A stretch of DNA of 44,181 nucleotides from Bacillota bacterium (lineage in GTDB: Bacteria > Bacillota > Clostridia > Christensenellales > Pumilibacteraceae), in NCBI GenBank assembly GCA_009781235.1, contig WQYM01000002.1, forward strand, positions 1-44,181. Direction: 5' to 3'. Of the stretch, positions 36,619 to 44,181 are shown piece by piece (the stretch's first letter is position 1; each line of letters begins with the position of its first letter). The notes under the pieces are model-generated. The model was given only the letters and a program-made list of their open reading frames with translations. It made no database searches and had not been told where the DNA came from. Position numbers and translations under genes: made by a program.

Positions 36619-36694
36619 TTCTGTTATCTGTTATCTTTTATCTTTTATCTGTTATCTTTTTTTCTGTTATCTTTTATCTTTTATCTGTTATCTT
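36619..36694. repeat. Heptamer array (ctgttat/cttttat)n upstream of the LolD-like gene
   Basis: ctgttatctgttatcttttatcttttatctgttatctttttttctgttatcttttatcttttatctgttatcttc. Confidence 0.92.
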
Positions 36695-37711
36695 CTACGC
36701 CGCCCGGTATTTTTTGACGGCAAAAATGTTTAAAACAAACAGCGCCGCCGCAAAGCCGCAAAGAATCAGGATTTGCGGCCACACCTGCAGCATACTGTAC
36801 CCGTACACCAGCACGTTTTTCAGCCCCGTGCAGCCGTAATAAAGCGGCATAAGATAGGAAATAAAATTAAGGTGATAGGGGAGCGTTTCCACCGGAATCA
36901 GGCCGGAAAAAAATATTTGGGGGATAATCACGAGGGGCACAAACTGCATCACCTGAAATTCGCTTTTGGACACCGCCGACACCAATACGCCGAACATCAC
37001 CGCGACGACGGCCAACAGCAGCATAATCAGCATTGCCGTCCACCACTCCCCGATAAACGGCATTTGCAACACAAACTTTGCAAACAATATCATCAGCACG
37101 CTTTGAATCACCGCAAACACGCCGAACCCCAGCGCGTACCCGCCGACCACGGACGGGGTTTTGACGGGCGTCAGCATCAGCCGCTCCACCGTATCGGAAG
37201 TGCGTTCCCGCACAAACGACATGCCGGACAATAAAAAAATCATAAAGAACGACAATATGCCGAGCAGCAAAAAGCCCAAGCTGTCAAACAGGCTCTCGCC
37301 TTGTTTGCCGTAAACGAACTCGACATTCATTTGCCCTTGCGGGTTGATGCTTGCGGCCGCCGATTTTACCGCGTCGGTGACGGCCGACATTTTAACGCTG
37401 TCCATCTCTTTAAACAGGATATGCATACCGTCGGCATCGATGCTGAGCACGGCGTCGGCTTTTCCGCTCTTTAGATACGCTTCGGCGGTTTCCGACCCCT
37501 CCTTTTGAATCACGCGAATCGCTTTTTGATTTTGTAAGGCCTCGACAAAAGGCGCGGGCAGGCTTTCGGTGGCTACGACGGGGACATACGCGCTTTTTCC
37601 CAGCAGCAGGAACAAAAGAGACAGCAGTAGGAGCGGGACGATTAAAATCATCGCAAGCGAGCGTTTGTCCCGCAGGATTTGCTTTATGATTCTTTTTGCC
37701 ATGTTTAACAT
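36695..37711 (-). CDS. ABC-2 type transporter permease
   Basis: MLNMAKRIIKQILRDKRSLAMILIVPLLLLSLLFLLLG and C-terminal ABC-2 core helices. The ORF-track start at 37915 overlaps the ATPase gene; real start near 37711. Confidence 0.9.
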   Translation of the reverse strand: MLNMAKRIIKQILRDKRSLAMILIVPLLLLSLLFLLLGKSAYVPVVATESLPAPFVEALQNQKAIRVIQKEGSETAEAYLKSGKADAVLSIDADGMHILFKEMDSVKMSAVTDAVKSAAASINPQGQMNVEFVYGKQGESLFDSLGFLLLGILSFFMIFLLSGMSFVRERTSDTVERLMLTPVKTPSVVGGYALGFGVFAVIQSVLMILFAKFVLQMPFIGEWWTAMLIMLLLAVVAVMFGVLVSAVSKSEFQVMQFVPLVIIPQIFFSGLIPVETLPYHLNFISYLMPLYYGCTGLKNVLVYGYSMLQVWPQILILCGFAAALFVLNIFAVKKYRAA

Positions 37712-38421
37712 GCTTTCCCCTCCTTCGCCATAAAAAACAGCTCCTCGATGTTGCCGCCCGGCGTATTTTTCAGCAGGTTTTCGGTGGTATCGTTTGCGAC
37801 CAACGACCCGCCGTAAATAAGGGCGGTCCGGTCGCATTTGGCGGCTTCGTCCATCACGTGGGTGGAAACGATAATGCAAGCGCCGCCGGCCGCCAAGCTT
37901 TTGAATTGCCGCCAAATGGTTTGCCGCAAAATGGGGTCGATGCCGACGGTGGGCTCGTCGAGCAGCAAAAAGTCCGGCCGGTGCATGAGCGCCGCCGCCA
38001 AGGAAAGCCGCTTTTTCATGCCTCCCGAATACTTGGAAACCAAAACGTCCTTATCCGAGAGCAGGCCGAGCATTTCAAGCGTCTCAAAAGCCCGCGCTTT
38101 TAGCTCTTTACCTTTCATCCTATACAGGCCGCCGAAAAACAACAGGTTGTCTAAGCCCGTTAAATCCGCGTACAAGGCGTCGCCTTGCGGCATAAAGCCC
38201 ATCCGCTCAAAAAGTTTTAGGGACGGAACCTTAATCCCGTCTACGGTAATCTCGCCCGCGTCGGCTCTCAGCGCGCCGGTAATGAGGCGGATCAGCGTGG
38301 TTTTTCCGGCACCCGACGGACCCAGCAGGCACGCGATCTCGCCGGAATGAACGCCTAATGTGACGTTATCGATGACTTTTTTCTTGCCGAAGCTCTTTGA
38401 AACGGCGTTGAGGAGAATCAT
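37705..38421 (-). CDS. ABC-2 transporter ATP-binding protein
   Basis: [74 protein letters not shown]. Confidence 0.95.
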   Translation of the reverse strand: MILLNAVSKSFGKKKVIDNVTLGVHSGEIACLLGPSGAGKTTLIRLITGALRADAGEITVDGIKVPSLKLFERMGFMPQGDALYADLTGLDNLLFFGGLYRMKGKELKARAFETLEMLGLLSDKDVLVSKYSGGMKKRLSLAAALMHRPDFLLLDEPTVGIDPILRQTIWRQFKSLAAGGACIIVSTHVMDEAAKCDRTALIYGGSLVANDTTENLLKNTPGGNIEELFFMAKEGKAC

Positions 38422-38504
38422 AATTTTAGTATAATCCGTTCGCGAAAAAAACGCAAGCAAATATTTCCCAAAAAGTGTAAAAATCAAAAATTTGTGAAAA
38501 ACGT

Positions 38505-38533
38505 TTGACAAAACGTATAATCGGTGGTAAAAT
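38505..38533 (+). promoter_or_regulatory. Promoter of the zinc-ribbon gene
   Basis: TTGACA (38505-38510), 17 bp, TAAAAT (38528-38533). Confidence 0.55.
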
Positions 38534-38626
38534 GTGCGGTAATGGAGCTAAAGGCGTGTCTTTTCATTCTATGGTTGAACTTTCCCCCCTTCCGGTCCAA
38601 ATATTTAAAGGAGGTTTCGACCTAGA

Positions 38627-38791
38627 ATGGCAGACAAAACATTGGTATGTAAGGACTGCGGTAAGGAATTCACCTATACCGAAGGCGAGCAAGCTTTTTA
38701 TTTAGAAAAAGGCTTCACAAACGAGCCCGCCCGTTGCCCGGATTGCCGCAAAGCCAAAAAAGCCCAGCGCCGCGAAAGCAAAGGTTATTAA
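38627..38791 (+). CDS. 54-aa zinc-ribbon protein (zf-trcl-like)
   Basis: MADKTLVCKDCGKEFTYTEGEQAFYLEKGFTNEPARCPDCRKAKKAQRRESKGY*, AAAGGAGG RBS upstream; below the ORF-track length cutoff. Confidence 0.92.
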   Translation: MADKTLVCKDCGKEFTYTEGEQAFYLEKGFTNEPARCPDCRKAKKAQRRESKGY

Positions 38792-38796
38792 AAGAC

Positions 38797-38828
38797 AAAA
38801 AAGCCTGTCGCCACGACGGGCTTTTTAT
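38797..38828 (+). terminator. Intrinsic terminator
   Basis: aaaaaagcctgtcgccacgacgggctttttat. Confidence 0.8.
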
Positions 38829-38838
38829 CATTATTTTG

Positions 38839-38867
38839 TTGACATTTATCAAATACGGTAGTACAAT
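38839..38867 (+). promoter_or_regulatory. Promoter of the first lipoprotein gene
   Basis: TTGACA (38839-38844), 17 bp, TACAAT (38862-38867). Confidence 0.65.
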
Positions 38868-38888
38868 ACTATCATTCATCTTACATAT

Positions 38889-38933
38889 CAAAAGCACTCT
38901 TCCAAAACATACCAAAAGCATTCTTCCAAAACA
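38889..38933. repeat. 21-bp direct repeat in the leader of the first lipoprotein gene
   Basis: caaaagcactcttccaaaaca (38889-38909) and caaaagcattcttccaaaaca (38913-38933); 24-bp period. Confidence 0.85.
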
Positions 38934-38958
38934 ACAAATCTAAGGAGTGAAATTAATC

Positions 38959-40590
38959 ATGGGAAAGAATCGTAACCGCTTTGCCGTCGCCTTTTTGGCA
39001 ATGGCGCTGACCCTTGCCCTCCTATTTTCCGCCGCCTGCGACGCAGGCGCCGGCAAAAAGACGGACTTCTCCAAGTACGCGGGCACGTATTATGCCTACA
39101 ACGCCGGAGGCGTTAAACAGGAGCATACGTTCTACCAGCTAAAAAACGACGGCAAGTGGACCCGCGTTGAAGCCGGAAACCCGGTAAAATCGGGCTCTTA
39201 TTCCGTATCGGGCGGAAAAATCACGCTGACGCCCTCGTCCGGCGCGGCAGAAACGGGCTCGGTGACCTCCGGCGGCATCCTTTCGCTTACCGTAAACGGC
39301 GCTTCGGTGGTGTACTACGCGGACAAATCGACCTCTAAGCCGACGCCCGATAATCCCGTAATACCGGATCCGAATAATCCGGATCCAAACAATCCCGACA
39401 AGCCGGGCGACCCGGTTAAGCCGCCGTCCGACCCCGCGCTAAAGGAGGAACCGGGCGACTTTAACTGGACGCTTTCCGCCGTGGAAGCCTCGGGCGCGAG
39501 CCCGATCACCCAGCAGCTCAAAATTGTGCTCGAATCGGCGGCAGAGCTTGACCCGGACGGCATTACCGTAGGCGGCGCGGCGGACGCAAGGTTTACGATT
39601 GATATGCTGACCGGCGAAATCGCCGCAAGCTCGGGGATGGTCACCGAAAGCCCCGCCACCTATTTAATCCCGATTACCGCAAATTACACCGGCGACGCGT
39701 TTGTAAGAGTTAATAAAGGCGACGAAAAAGGCGGGGTCAAAAAGGTCGCGGTGACCGGCAAATTCACGTTGCCGGAAAAAACGCAGCCGCTTAACCACAA
39801 GGGCAAGCCTGAAGCGTACACGGGAAAAGTGTTTATCGACGATAAATATCCCGAGCAATTGCCCGACGCAAACCGTTCGGCAAGCCGAGGGGGCTTGCTT
39901 GCCCCGATCGGAATCCCCGCGCCGGATCAGGTAAACGGGCAAAAAATTCCCGGCAAGGTCGTTTGCGGCTATTATGATGTCGGGGGCGTGGGCGTCACGT
40001 TCCAAGACGGCGGACGCAACGAGGGAACGGACGTGCTCCAGGCGAGTCAGGGCTACCGGGGCACGTATTTCGGGGATTTCCGGGGCGGCAACCCGTCGGT
40101 CGATACCAGCTTTTTAAAAAGCCAATGGCGCAACGGGCAGATGAACCGCGCGAGCGCCGACATCGTGGACTTCCACCGTTATAACAGCTATTTTATTCCG
40201 GACGAATGGGAAAACACCCCCTATGTCGGCTGGACGGGCTCGGGCGAGTGGTTTAAGATGACCGTGGATATCGAACAAACAGCGATTTACGAAATACGCC
40301 TCTTGCACTCCTGCCAGCCGGCGTCGGCAAACTTTACGCTGGATTTTGACGTCGAACGCACCTCCGTTACGGTAGCAAATCCCGTCGATCCGGACACCCG
40401 GCTCGCCGTTACGCTCTCTAGCACCAGCAAGGGCAGCCAAGACGCAACCGGCTGGCGGCAAGGCTACCACCACTGGAATTATTGCGTGGTCGGCTATATG
40501 TACCTAACCGAGGGGCAGTCCGTGATGACAATGCGCCTCGGCACCGGCGGCCCGAATTACAGCTTTTTTGACTTTAAGGCGGTAGGGTAA
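38959..40590 (+). CDS. Lipoprotein with lipocalin-like N-terminal domain, Pro/Asp linker and CBM6-like C-terminal domain
   Basis: Lipobox LLFSAAC; linker PNNPDPNNPDKPGDP; GQKIPGKVVCGYYDVGGVGVTFQDGGRN...YVGWTGSGEWFKMTVDIEQTAIYEIRLLHS. Confidence 0.8.
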   Translation: MGKNRNRFAVAFLAMALTLALLFSAACDAGAGKKTDFSKYAGTYYAYNAGGVKQEHTFYQLKNDGKWTRVEAGNPVKSGSYSVSGGKITLTPSSGAAETGSVTSGGILSLTVNGASVVYYADKSTSKPTPDNPVIPDPNNPDPNNPDKPGDPVKPPSDPALKEEPGDFNWTLSAVEASGASPITQQLKIVLESAAELDPDGITVGGAADARFTIDMLTGEIAASSGMVTESPATYLIPITANYTGDAFVRVNKGDEKGGVKKVAVTGKFTLPEKTQPLNHKGKPEAYTGKVFIDDKYPEQLPDANRSASRGGLLAPIGIPAPDQVNGQKIPGKVVCGYYDVGGVGVTFQDGGRNEGTDVLQASQGYRGTYFGDFRGGNPSVDTSFLKSQWRNGQMNRASADIVDFHRYNSYFIPDEWENTPYVGWTGSGEWFKMTVDIEQTAIYEIRLLHSCQPASANFTLDFDVERTSVTVANPVDPDTRLAVTLSSTSKGSQDATGWRQGYHHWNYCVVGYMYLTEGQSVMTMRLGTGGPNYSFFDFKAVG

Positions 40591-40607
40591 GGAGAGTATT
40601 GTACTCA

Positions 40608-40770
40608 ATCAGTTTAGAAATAGAAACTATTTCTAAATGTGCCGCTCACGCGGCACACGCGGTTTTTACAAAAACCGCGCTGATTACCGTTTATTCGGCA
40701 TCCGAAAGGCCTTAAGGCCTTTTGCCGCACTATGTGCGGCTCTTGAATTAGTTTCTAATTCAAGACTGAT
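40608..40770. repeat. Run of contiguous hairpins closed by an outer stem (multibranch element)
   Basis: Outer ATCAGT (40608-40613)/ACTGAT (40765-40770); inside, perfect hairpins 40613-40637, 40638-40657, 40658-40679, 40694-40706, 40705-40722, 40724-40740 and 40741-40765. Confidence 0.92.
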
Positions 40771-40792
40771 GCGCTATATAGCAACCCCATAA

Positions 40793-41440
40793 ATGAAAAA
40801 GAGAGAAGGAAAATTAAGTAAGAAGGCTAAAAGAAGGATAGGCTGTTTGGTGCCGCTGGGAACGGTAGTTTTGGCGGGCGTTTTGGTAATGGCTTTTATG
40901 CTGGCGTGGAACGCCGGCATGGGTTTACCGAGCGGGTATAAGAAAGATTATTTGTGGCCGTTAACTTCCGATAATAAGGAGCGCGCCTATTTTATCGGGA
41001 ATCAATTTAAAGATGAAAACCTAAATCAGTCTAACAATCACGTTATTTTTATGTACAACGGCGAAAGATATTATTTAGAAGACAGTAGTGGATACTTCGC
41101 TTATATTAACTCAACGATGTCCGTATATAAAACGGCCAACGAAGAATTGTTAGGTACTTTTGTGAGAAAAGAACCGCCCAAAGATTATGAATACTATCAA
41201 AGCTATAACTACATTTTTTTTGACGGGCACTACCTTTATTATTCATCCGAAGAACGTATTTACAGGGATACTTTTCATTTCCCCTGGCAAACGGGCGGTC
41301 CGTTTACTATTGGCGCTTATTATAAGCATGAATTCTACCGTTTTGATTTGGATACGGGAATAAACGAAAAAATTAAGACAAGCGTATTTTTAGAAAAAAT
41401 ACGCATTTACGACGGTTCTATTAAACTCAATAAAAAATAG
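40793..41440 (+). CDS. Membrane-anchored protein, unknown function
   Basis: MKKREGKLSKKAKRRIGCLVPLGTVVLAGVLVMAFMLAW TM anchor, then a soluble domain. Confidence 0.7.
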   Translation: MKKREGKLSKKAKRRIGCLVPLGTVVLAGVLVMAFMLAWNAGMGLPSGYKKDYLWPLTSDNKERAYFIGNQFKDENLNQSNNHVIFMYNGERYYLEDSSGYFAYINSTMSVYKTANEELLGTFVRKEPPKDYEYYQSYNYIFFDGHYLYYSSEERIYRDTFHFPWQTGGPFTIGAYYKHEFYRFDLDTGINEKIKTSVFLEKIRIYDGSIKLNKK

Positions 41441-41490
41441 TAGCACATAGGAGATAAAAAAATGTTAAAAGCAAACAGAGTAAGTAAGCC

Positions 41491-41519
41491 TTGACAGCGC
41501 ATCAGACCTATGCTATAAT
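41491..41519 (+). promoter_or_regulatory. Consensus sigma-A promoter of the second lipoprotein gene
   Basis: TTGACA (41491-41496), 17 bp, TATAAT (41514-41519). Confidence 0.85.
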
Positions 41520-41671
41520 CTTTACAGCGACGCCGTGCAGTTCGTCCAAGCCCGGGCAGTTTAAGATTGATAGGGATTGCGCCCCGTGCGCACCTTGTGT
41601 TCCGTGTAGCCCCTGCTGCTAAAATTACGCGGCGGTTAAAAATAATATCAATCGGTTAAGGAGATTTCATC

Positions 41672-43309
41672 ATGAAAAAACACAAACTTGTCTTGTCCCT
41701 GCTGTTGGCGGCGGCACTGATATGCGCACCGATTCTGTTTGCGTCGTGCGACGGCGCAAAGACGGATTACGCAAAGTATGCGGGCAAATATTATGCCTAC
41801 GCCGACACGACGAAATCCGGCGACACCTACTACGAGTTAAAAGCAAACGGCAAGTGGACCGCTTTCGCCGCGGGCGAAAGCGCGGGGTCGGGCACGTTTA
41901 CCGTAAAGAGCGGAACCATTACGCTTACCCCTGCGTCGGGTACGGCGATTACCGGCACCGTCAACACCAAAGGCGTGTTGAATCTTAACGCAGGCGGCGC
42001 CCAAGTGGCATATTATACGGATGCCTCGCCCTCTAAGCCGACGCCGGGCGAAACGACAAATCCGGGTGGGACAACGAATCCGGGCGTACCGGGCGTAACC
42101 GAGGAGCCCGGCGACTTTAACTGGACGCTTTCCGCCGTCGTAGGCCAAGAAAGCGCCGCGGTTACAACGCAGTTAAAAATCGTGCTCGAATCGGCGACGG
42201 AGCTCGGCCCCGACGGAATCACCGTATACGGCGCGGCGGACGCGGGCTTTAAAATTGACCTCTTAACCGGAAAAATTGCCGCGGACTCGGGTATGGTAAC
42301 AGAGAGCGCAACCGCGTATTTAGTTCCGATTACCGCCAATTACACAGGCAACGCGATGGTTAAGCTTGTAGCGGGCGGGGTGAACGGCGGCATAAAAAAA
42401 GTCGCGGTAACCGGCAAATTCACGTTGCCAGACAAGCAATCAAAGCCGCTCAACTATAAGGCTAAGCCCGCAGGCTATACGGGCACGCCGTTCGTTGACG
42501 ACACCTATCCCGACACCGCGCATCTGGTGCCCTACGCAATCGACGAGGCAACGGGAGAAAAATCGGCAGACCCGGACGTAAATCTCGCCGCGGCACGAAA
42601 TTTTGCCAATAACTATATGCCGGGGCCGCGCCCCGTAAATCCGCTCGGGCAATCGATTCCCGGCGCCGTAAAGCCCGCCTTTTACGACGAGGGAGGAATG
42701 AATGTCGGATTTAGCCAGGCGGGCAGGGGAACCAATCCCGCCGGAAACGCGAATCACGGCGATATGTCGCTGTACCGGGCTAAATTCCGCAGCGGCAGCC
42801 AACGACCGGTGACCAGCTTTATCAAAGGGTTTTATTATACAAGCAAGCAAAACGACGGCGAAAAATACGGGCTTTTGGCGAGGGACAACAACGATATCGT
42901 CGATATGCACGCGTACGGCATGGTGTTTATTCCCGAAGCATGGATGAACACGCTGTATTGCGGGTGGACGGCGGCAAATCAATGGTGGCGCATGACCGTC
43001 AACGTCGAAACCACCGGAATTTACGAGGTAAGGTTTTTCTATTCGATGCAGGACGGCAAGCCGCTTCAATTCTCCTTGGACTTTGACCCCGAGCAAAACG
43101 TCGCCGAGGACGTCGCCGCCGACGCCAAAGTGGATTGCGAGGTTCCCTCCACCAACAAACCCGACCCGACGGGCTGGCGTCAGGCGCATCACTGGAATTA
43201 TACCGTCGTCGCATACATGTACCTAGAAAAAGGGCAAAGCGTTTTAACGACGCGCATTGTAAACGGCGGCCCCAACGTCTGCCGCTTTGATTTTAATTTA
43301 ATCGGTTAA
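41672..43309 (+). CDS. Paralogous lipoprotein with CBM6-like C-terminal domain
   Basis: Lipobox ILFASC; shares domain plan with 38959-40590 (FNWTLSAV, VAVTGKFTLP, CGWTAANQWWRMTVNVETTGIYEVRF, TGWRQAHHWNYTVVAYMYLEKGQSV). Confidence 0.85.
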   Translation: MKKHKLVLSLLLAAALICAPILFASCDGAKTDYAKYAGKYYAYADTTKSGDTYYELKANGKWTAFAAGESAGSGTFTVKSGTITLTPASGTAITGTVNTKGVLNLNAGGAQVAYYTDASPSKPTPGETTNPGGTTNPGVPGVTEEPGDFNWTLSAVVGQESAAVTTQLKIVLESATELGPDGITVYGAADAGFKIDLLTGKIAADSGMVTESATAYLVPITANYTGNAMVKLVAGGVNGGIKKVAVTGKFTLPDKQSKPLNYKAKPAGYTGTPFVDDTYPDTAHLVPYAIDEATGEKSADPDVNLAAARNFANNYMPGPRPVNPLGQSIPGAVKPAFYDEGGMNVGFSQAGRGTNPAGNANHGDMSLYRAKFRSGSQRPVTSFIKGFYYTSKQNDGEKYGLLARDNNDIVDMHAYGMVFIPEAWMNTLYCGWTAANQWWRMTVNVETTGIYEVRFFYSMQDGKPLQFSLDFDPEQNVAEDVAADAKVDCEVPSTNKPDPTGWRQAHHWNYTVVAYMYLEKGQSVLTTRIVNGGPNVCRFDFNLIG

Positions 43310-43321
43310 GGAGATTTCATC

Positions 43322-44181
43322 ATGAAAAAACACAAACTTGTCTTGTCCCTACTGTTGGCGGCCTTACTGGTGTGTATGCCGCTGATGCTCGCCTCGTGCG
43401 GGGCTCCCAAAAATACGGAGATCACGTGGAGCGTCATCCAAGAGGGCGGCACGGCGGATACCGTTACCACCACGGCCGTTAAAATCACGTTCTCGGGCGC
43501 GGTGGAAAATTTAGCCGCGGCGGACGTTACGGTAAGCGGCGCGGCGGTAAAATCGGGCGCGGCCTTTACCAAAAGCGCCGATTCCAAAGTCTGGACGGTT
43601 CCCGTTACCGTAACGGCTGCGGGCGGCGCGACGGTGACGGTAAACAAAGCGGGCGTAAAGAGCGCGTCAAAAACCGTCGCCGTGCACTTTAAAGAGGAAG
43701 TCGCCGCGCCGGGCGCGATTACCTGGGAAGCCGCGCAGTCCGGCGGAATCGAGGGCACGCGCTCCACCGGGGCGATTCAGCTAACGTTTTCAAGCCCCGT
43801 AGAAGATTTGACCGCCCAAGAAGTCTCCGTCGGCGGCGTTGCAACGCTGAAAGCAAACGCCGCGCCGGGCGCCGACTCGGCGGACAAAACGGTTTGGCTG
43901 ATTCCCGTCACCGTTTCGGCTGCGGGCAACGCGACGGTGGCAATCAATAAAACCGGTGTCCACGCAACGACAAAAACCGTGGCGGTGATTTATAAGGCGC
44001 CGGCGGTTGTCGGAGACGGCGAATACGCAAACGCAAACGGTTTCCCCGAGGGCTATACGGGCACGCCGTTTACCGACCCGAATTTTCCCACAACGGTAAA
44101 GTGGCCGCTGCCCGACCAAGCGGACGGGCAAAAAATCCCGGGCAAAGTGATGCTGACGTATTTTGACAACGGCGGCCAAAA
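43322..44181 (+). CDS. Third lipoprotein paralogue, truncated by window end
   Basis: Manual translation MKKHKLVLSLLLAALLVCMPLMLASCGAPKNTEITWSV...YTGTPFTDPNFPTTVKWPLPDQADGQKIPGKVMLTYFDNGGQ; not in the ORF track as it has no stop. Confidence 0.88.
   Translation, partial: MKKHKLVLSLLLAALLVCMPLMLASCGAPKNTEITWSVIQEGGTADTVTTTAVKITFSGAVENLAAADVTVSGAAVKSGAAFTKSADSKVWTVPVTVTAAGGATVTVNKAGVKSASKTVAVHFKEEVAAPGAITWEAAQSGGIEGTRSTGAIQLTFSSPVEDLTAQEVSVGGVATLKANAAPGADSADKTVWLIPVTVSAAGNATVAINKTGVHATTKTVAVIYKAPAVVGDGEYANANGFPEGYTGTPFTDPNFPTTVKWPLPDQADGQKIPGKVMLTYFDNGGQ

Noticed and set aside
9468-36694. CRISPR array
   Set aside because: Tandem repeats here have 7-8 or 30-bp units with no unique spacers, and no cas genes are present.
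33476-38421. The two adjacent ABC systems as a bacteriocin immunity/export cluster
   Set aside because: No precursor peptide, LanM-like or protease gene is visible; transporter types alone are not enough.
42440-43192. 250-aa minus-strand ORF opposite the second lipoprotein
   Set aside because: Antisense of a well-supported coding region with signal peptide and paralogues.

Overview
This 44 kb window looks like a chromosomal segment of an uncultured Firmicutes/Clostridia-like bacterium. Housekeeping genes include rpsF-ssb-rpsR, argJ, thrC, an AspC-like aminotransferase, parB with a near-consensus parS, and a tRNA-Pro. There are several ABC transporters. Defence-type genes include a window-truncated giant DUF4011/transglutaminase/SF1-helicase/Vsr-like/DUF3320 protein (Hhe-like), an MmeI-type IIL restriction-modification fusion, an AT-rich membrane ORF next to it, and a DUF1016/YhcG-type PD-(D/E)XK nuclease. 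A degraded integrase/rep element sits beside the tRNA. At the right end is a tandem family of lipoproteins with a CBM6-like C-terminal domain, plus a short zinc-ribbon gene missing from the ORF track. The most unusual feature is repeat DNA. Many short arrays with a 7-bp period and different unit sequences, and several long near-perfect palindromes, occur between genes and also in frame inside conserved enzyme genes (argJ, thrC, an ABC transporter, an acyltransferase, the MmeI-like enzyme and an AMP-dependent ligase), adding repeat-encoded peptides without breaking the ORFs. A second unusual structure is a run of back-to-back perfect hairpins closed by an outer stem at 40608-40770. All family names come from motif recognition by eye; no database search was run.
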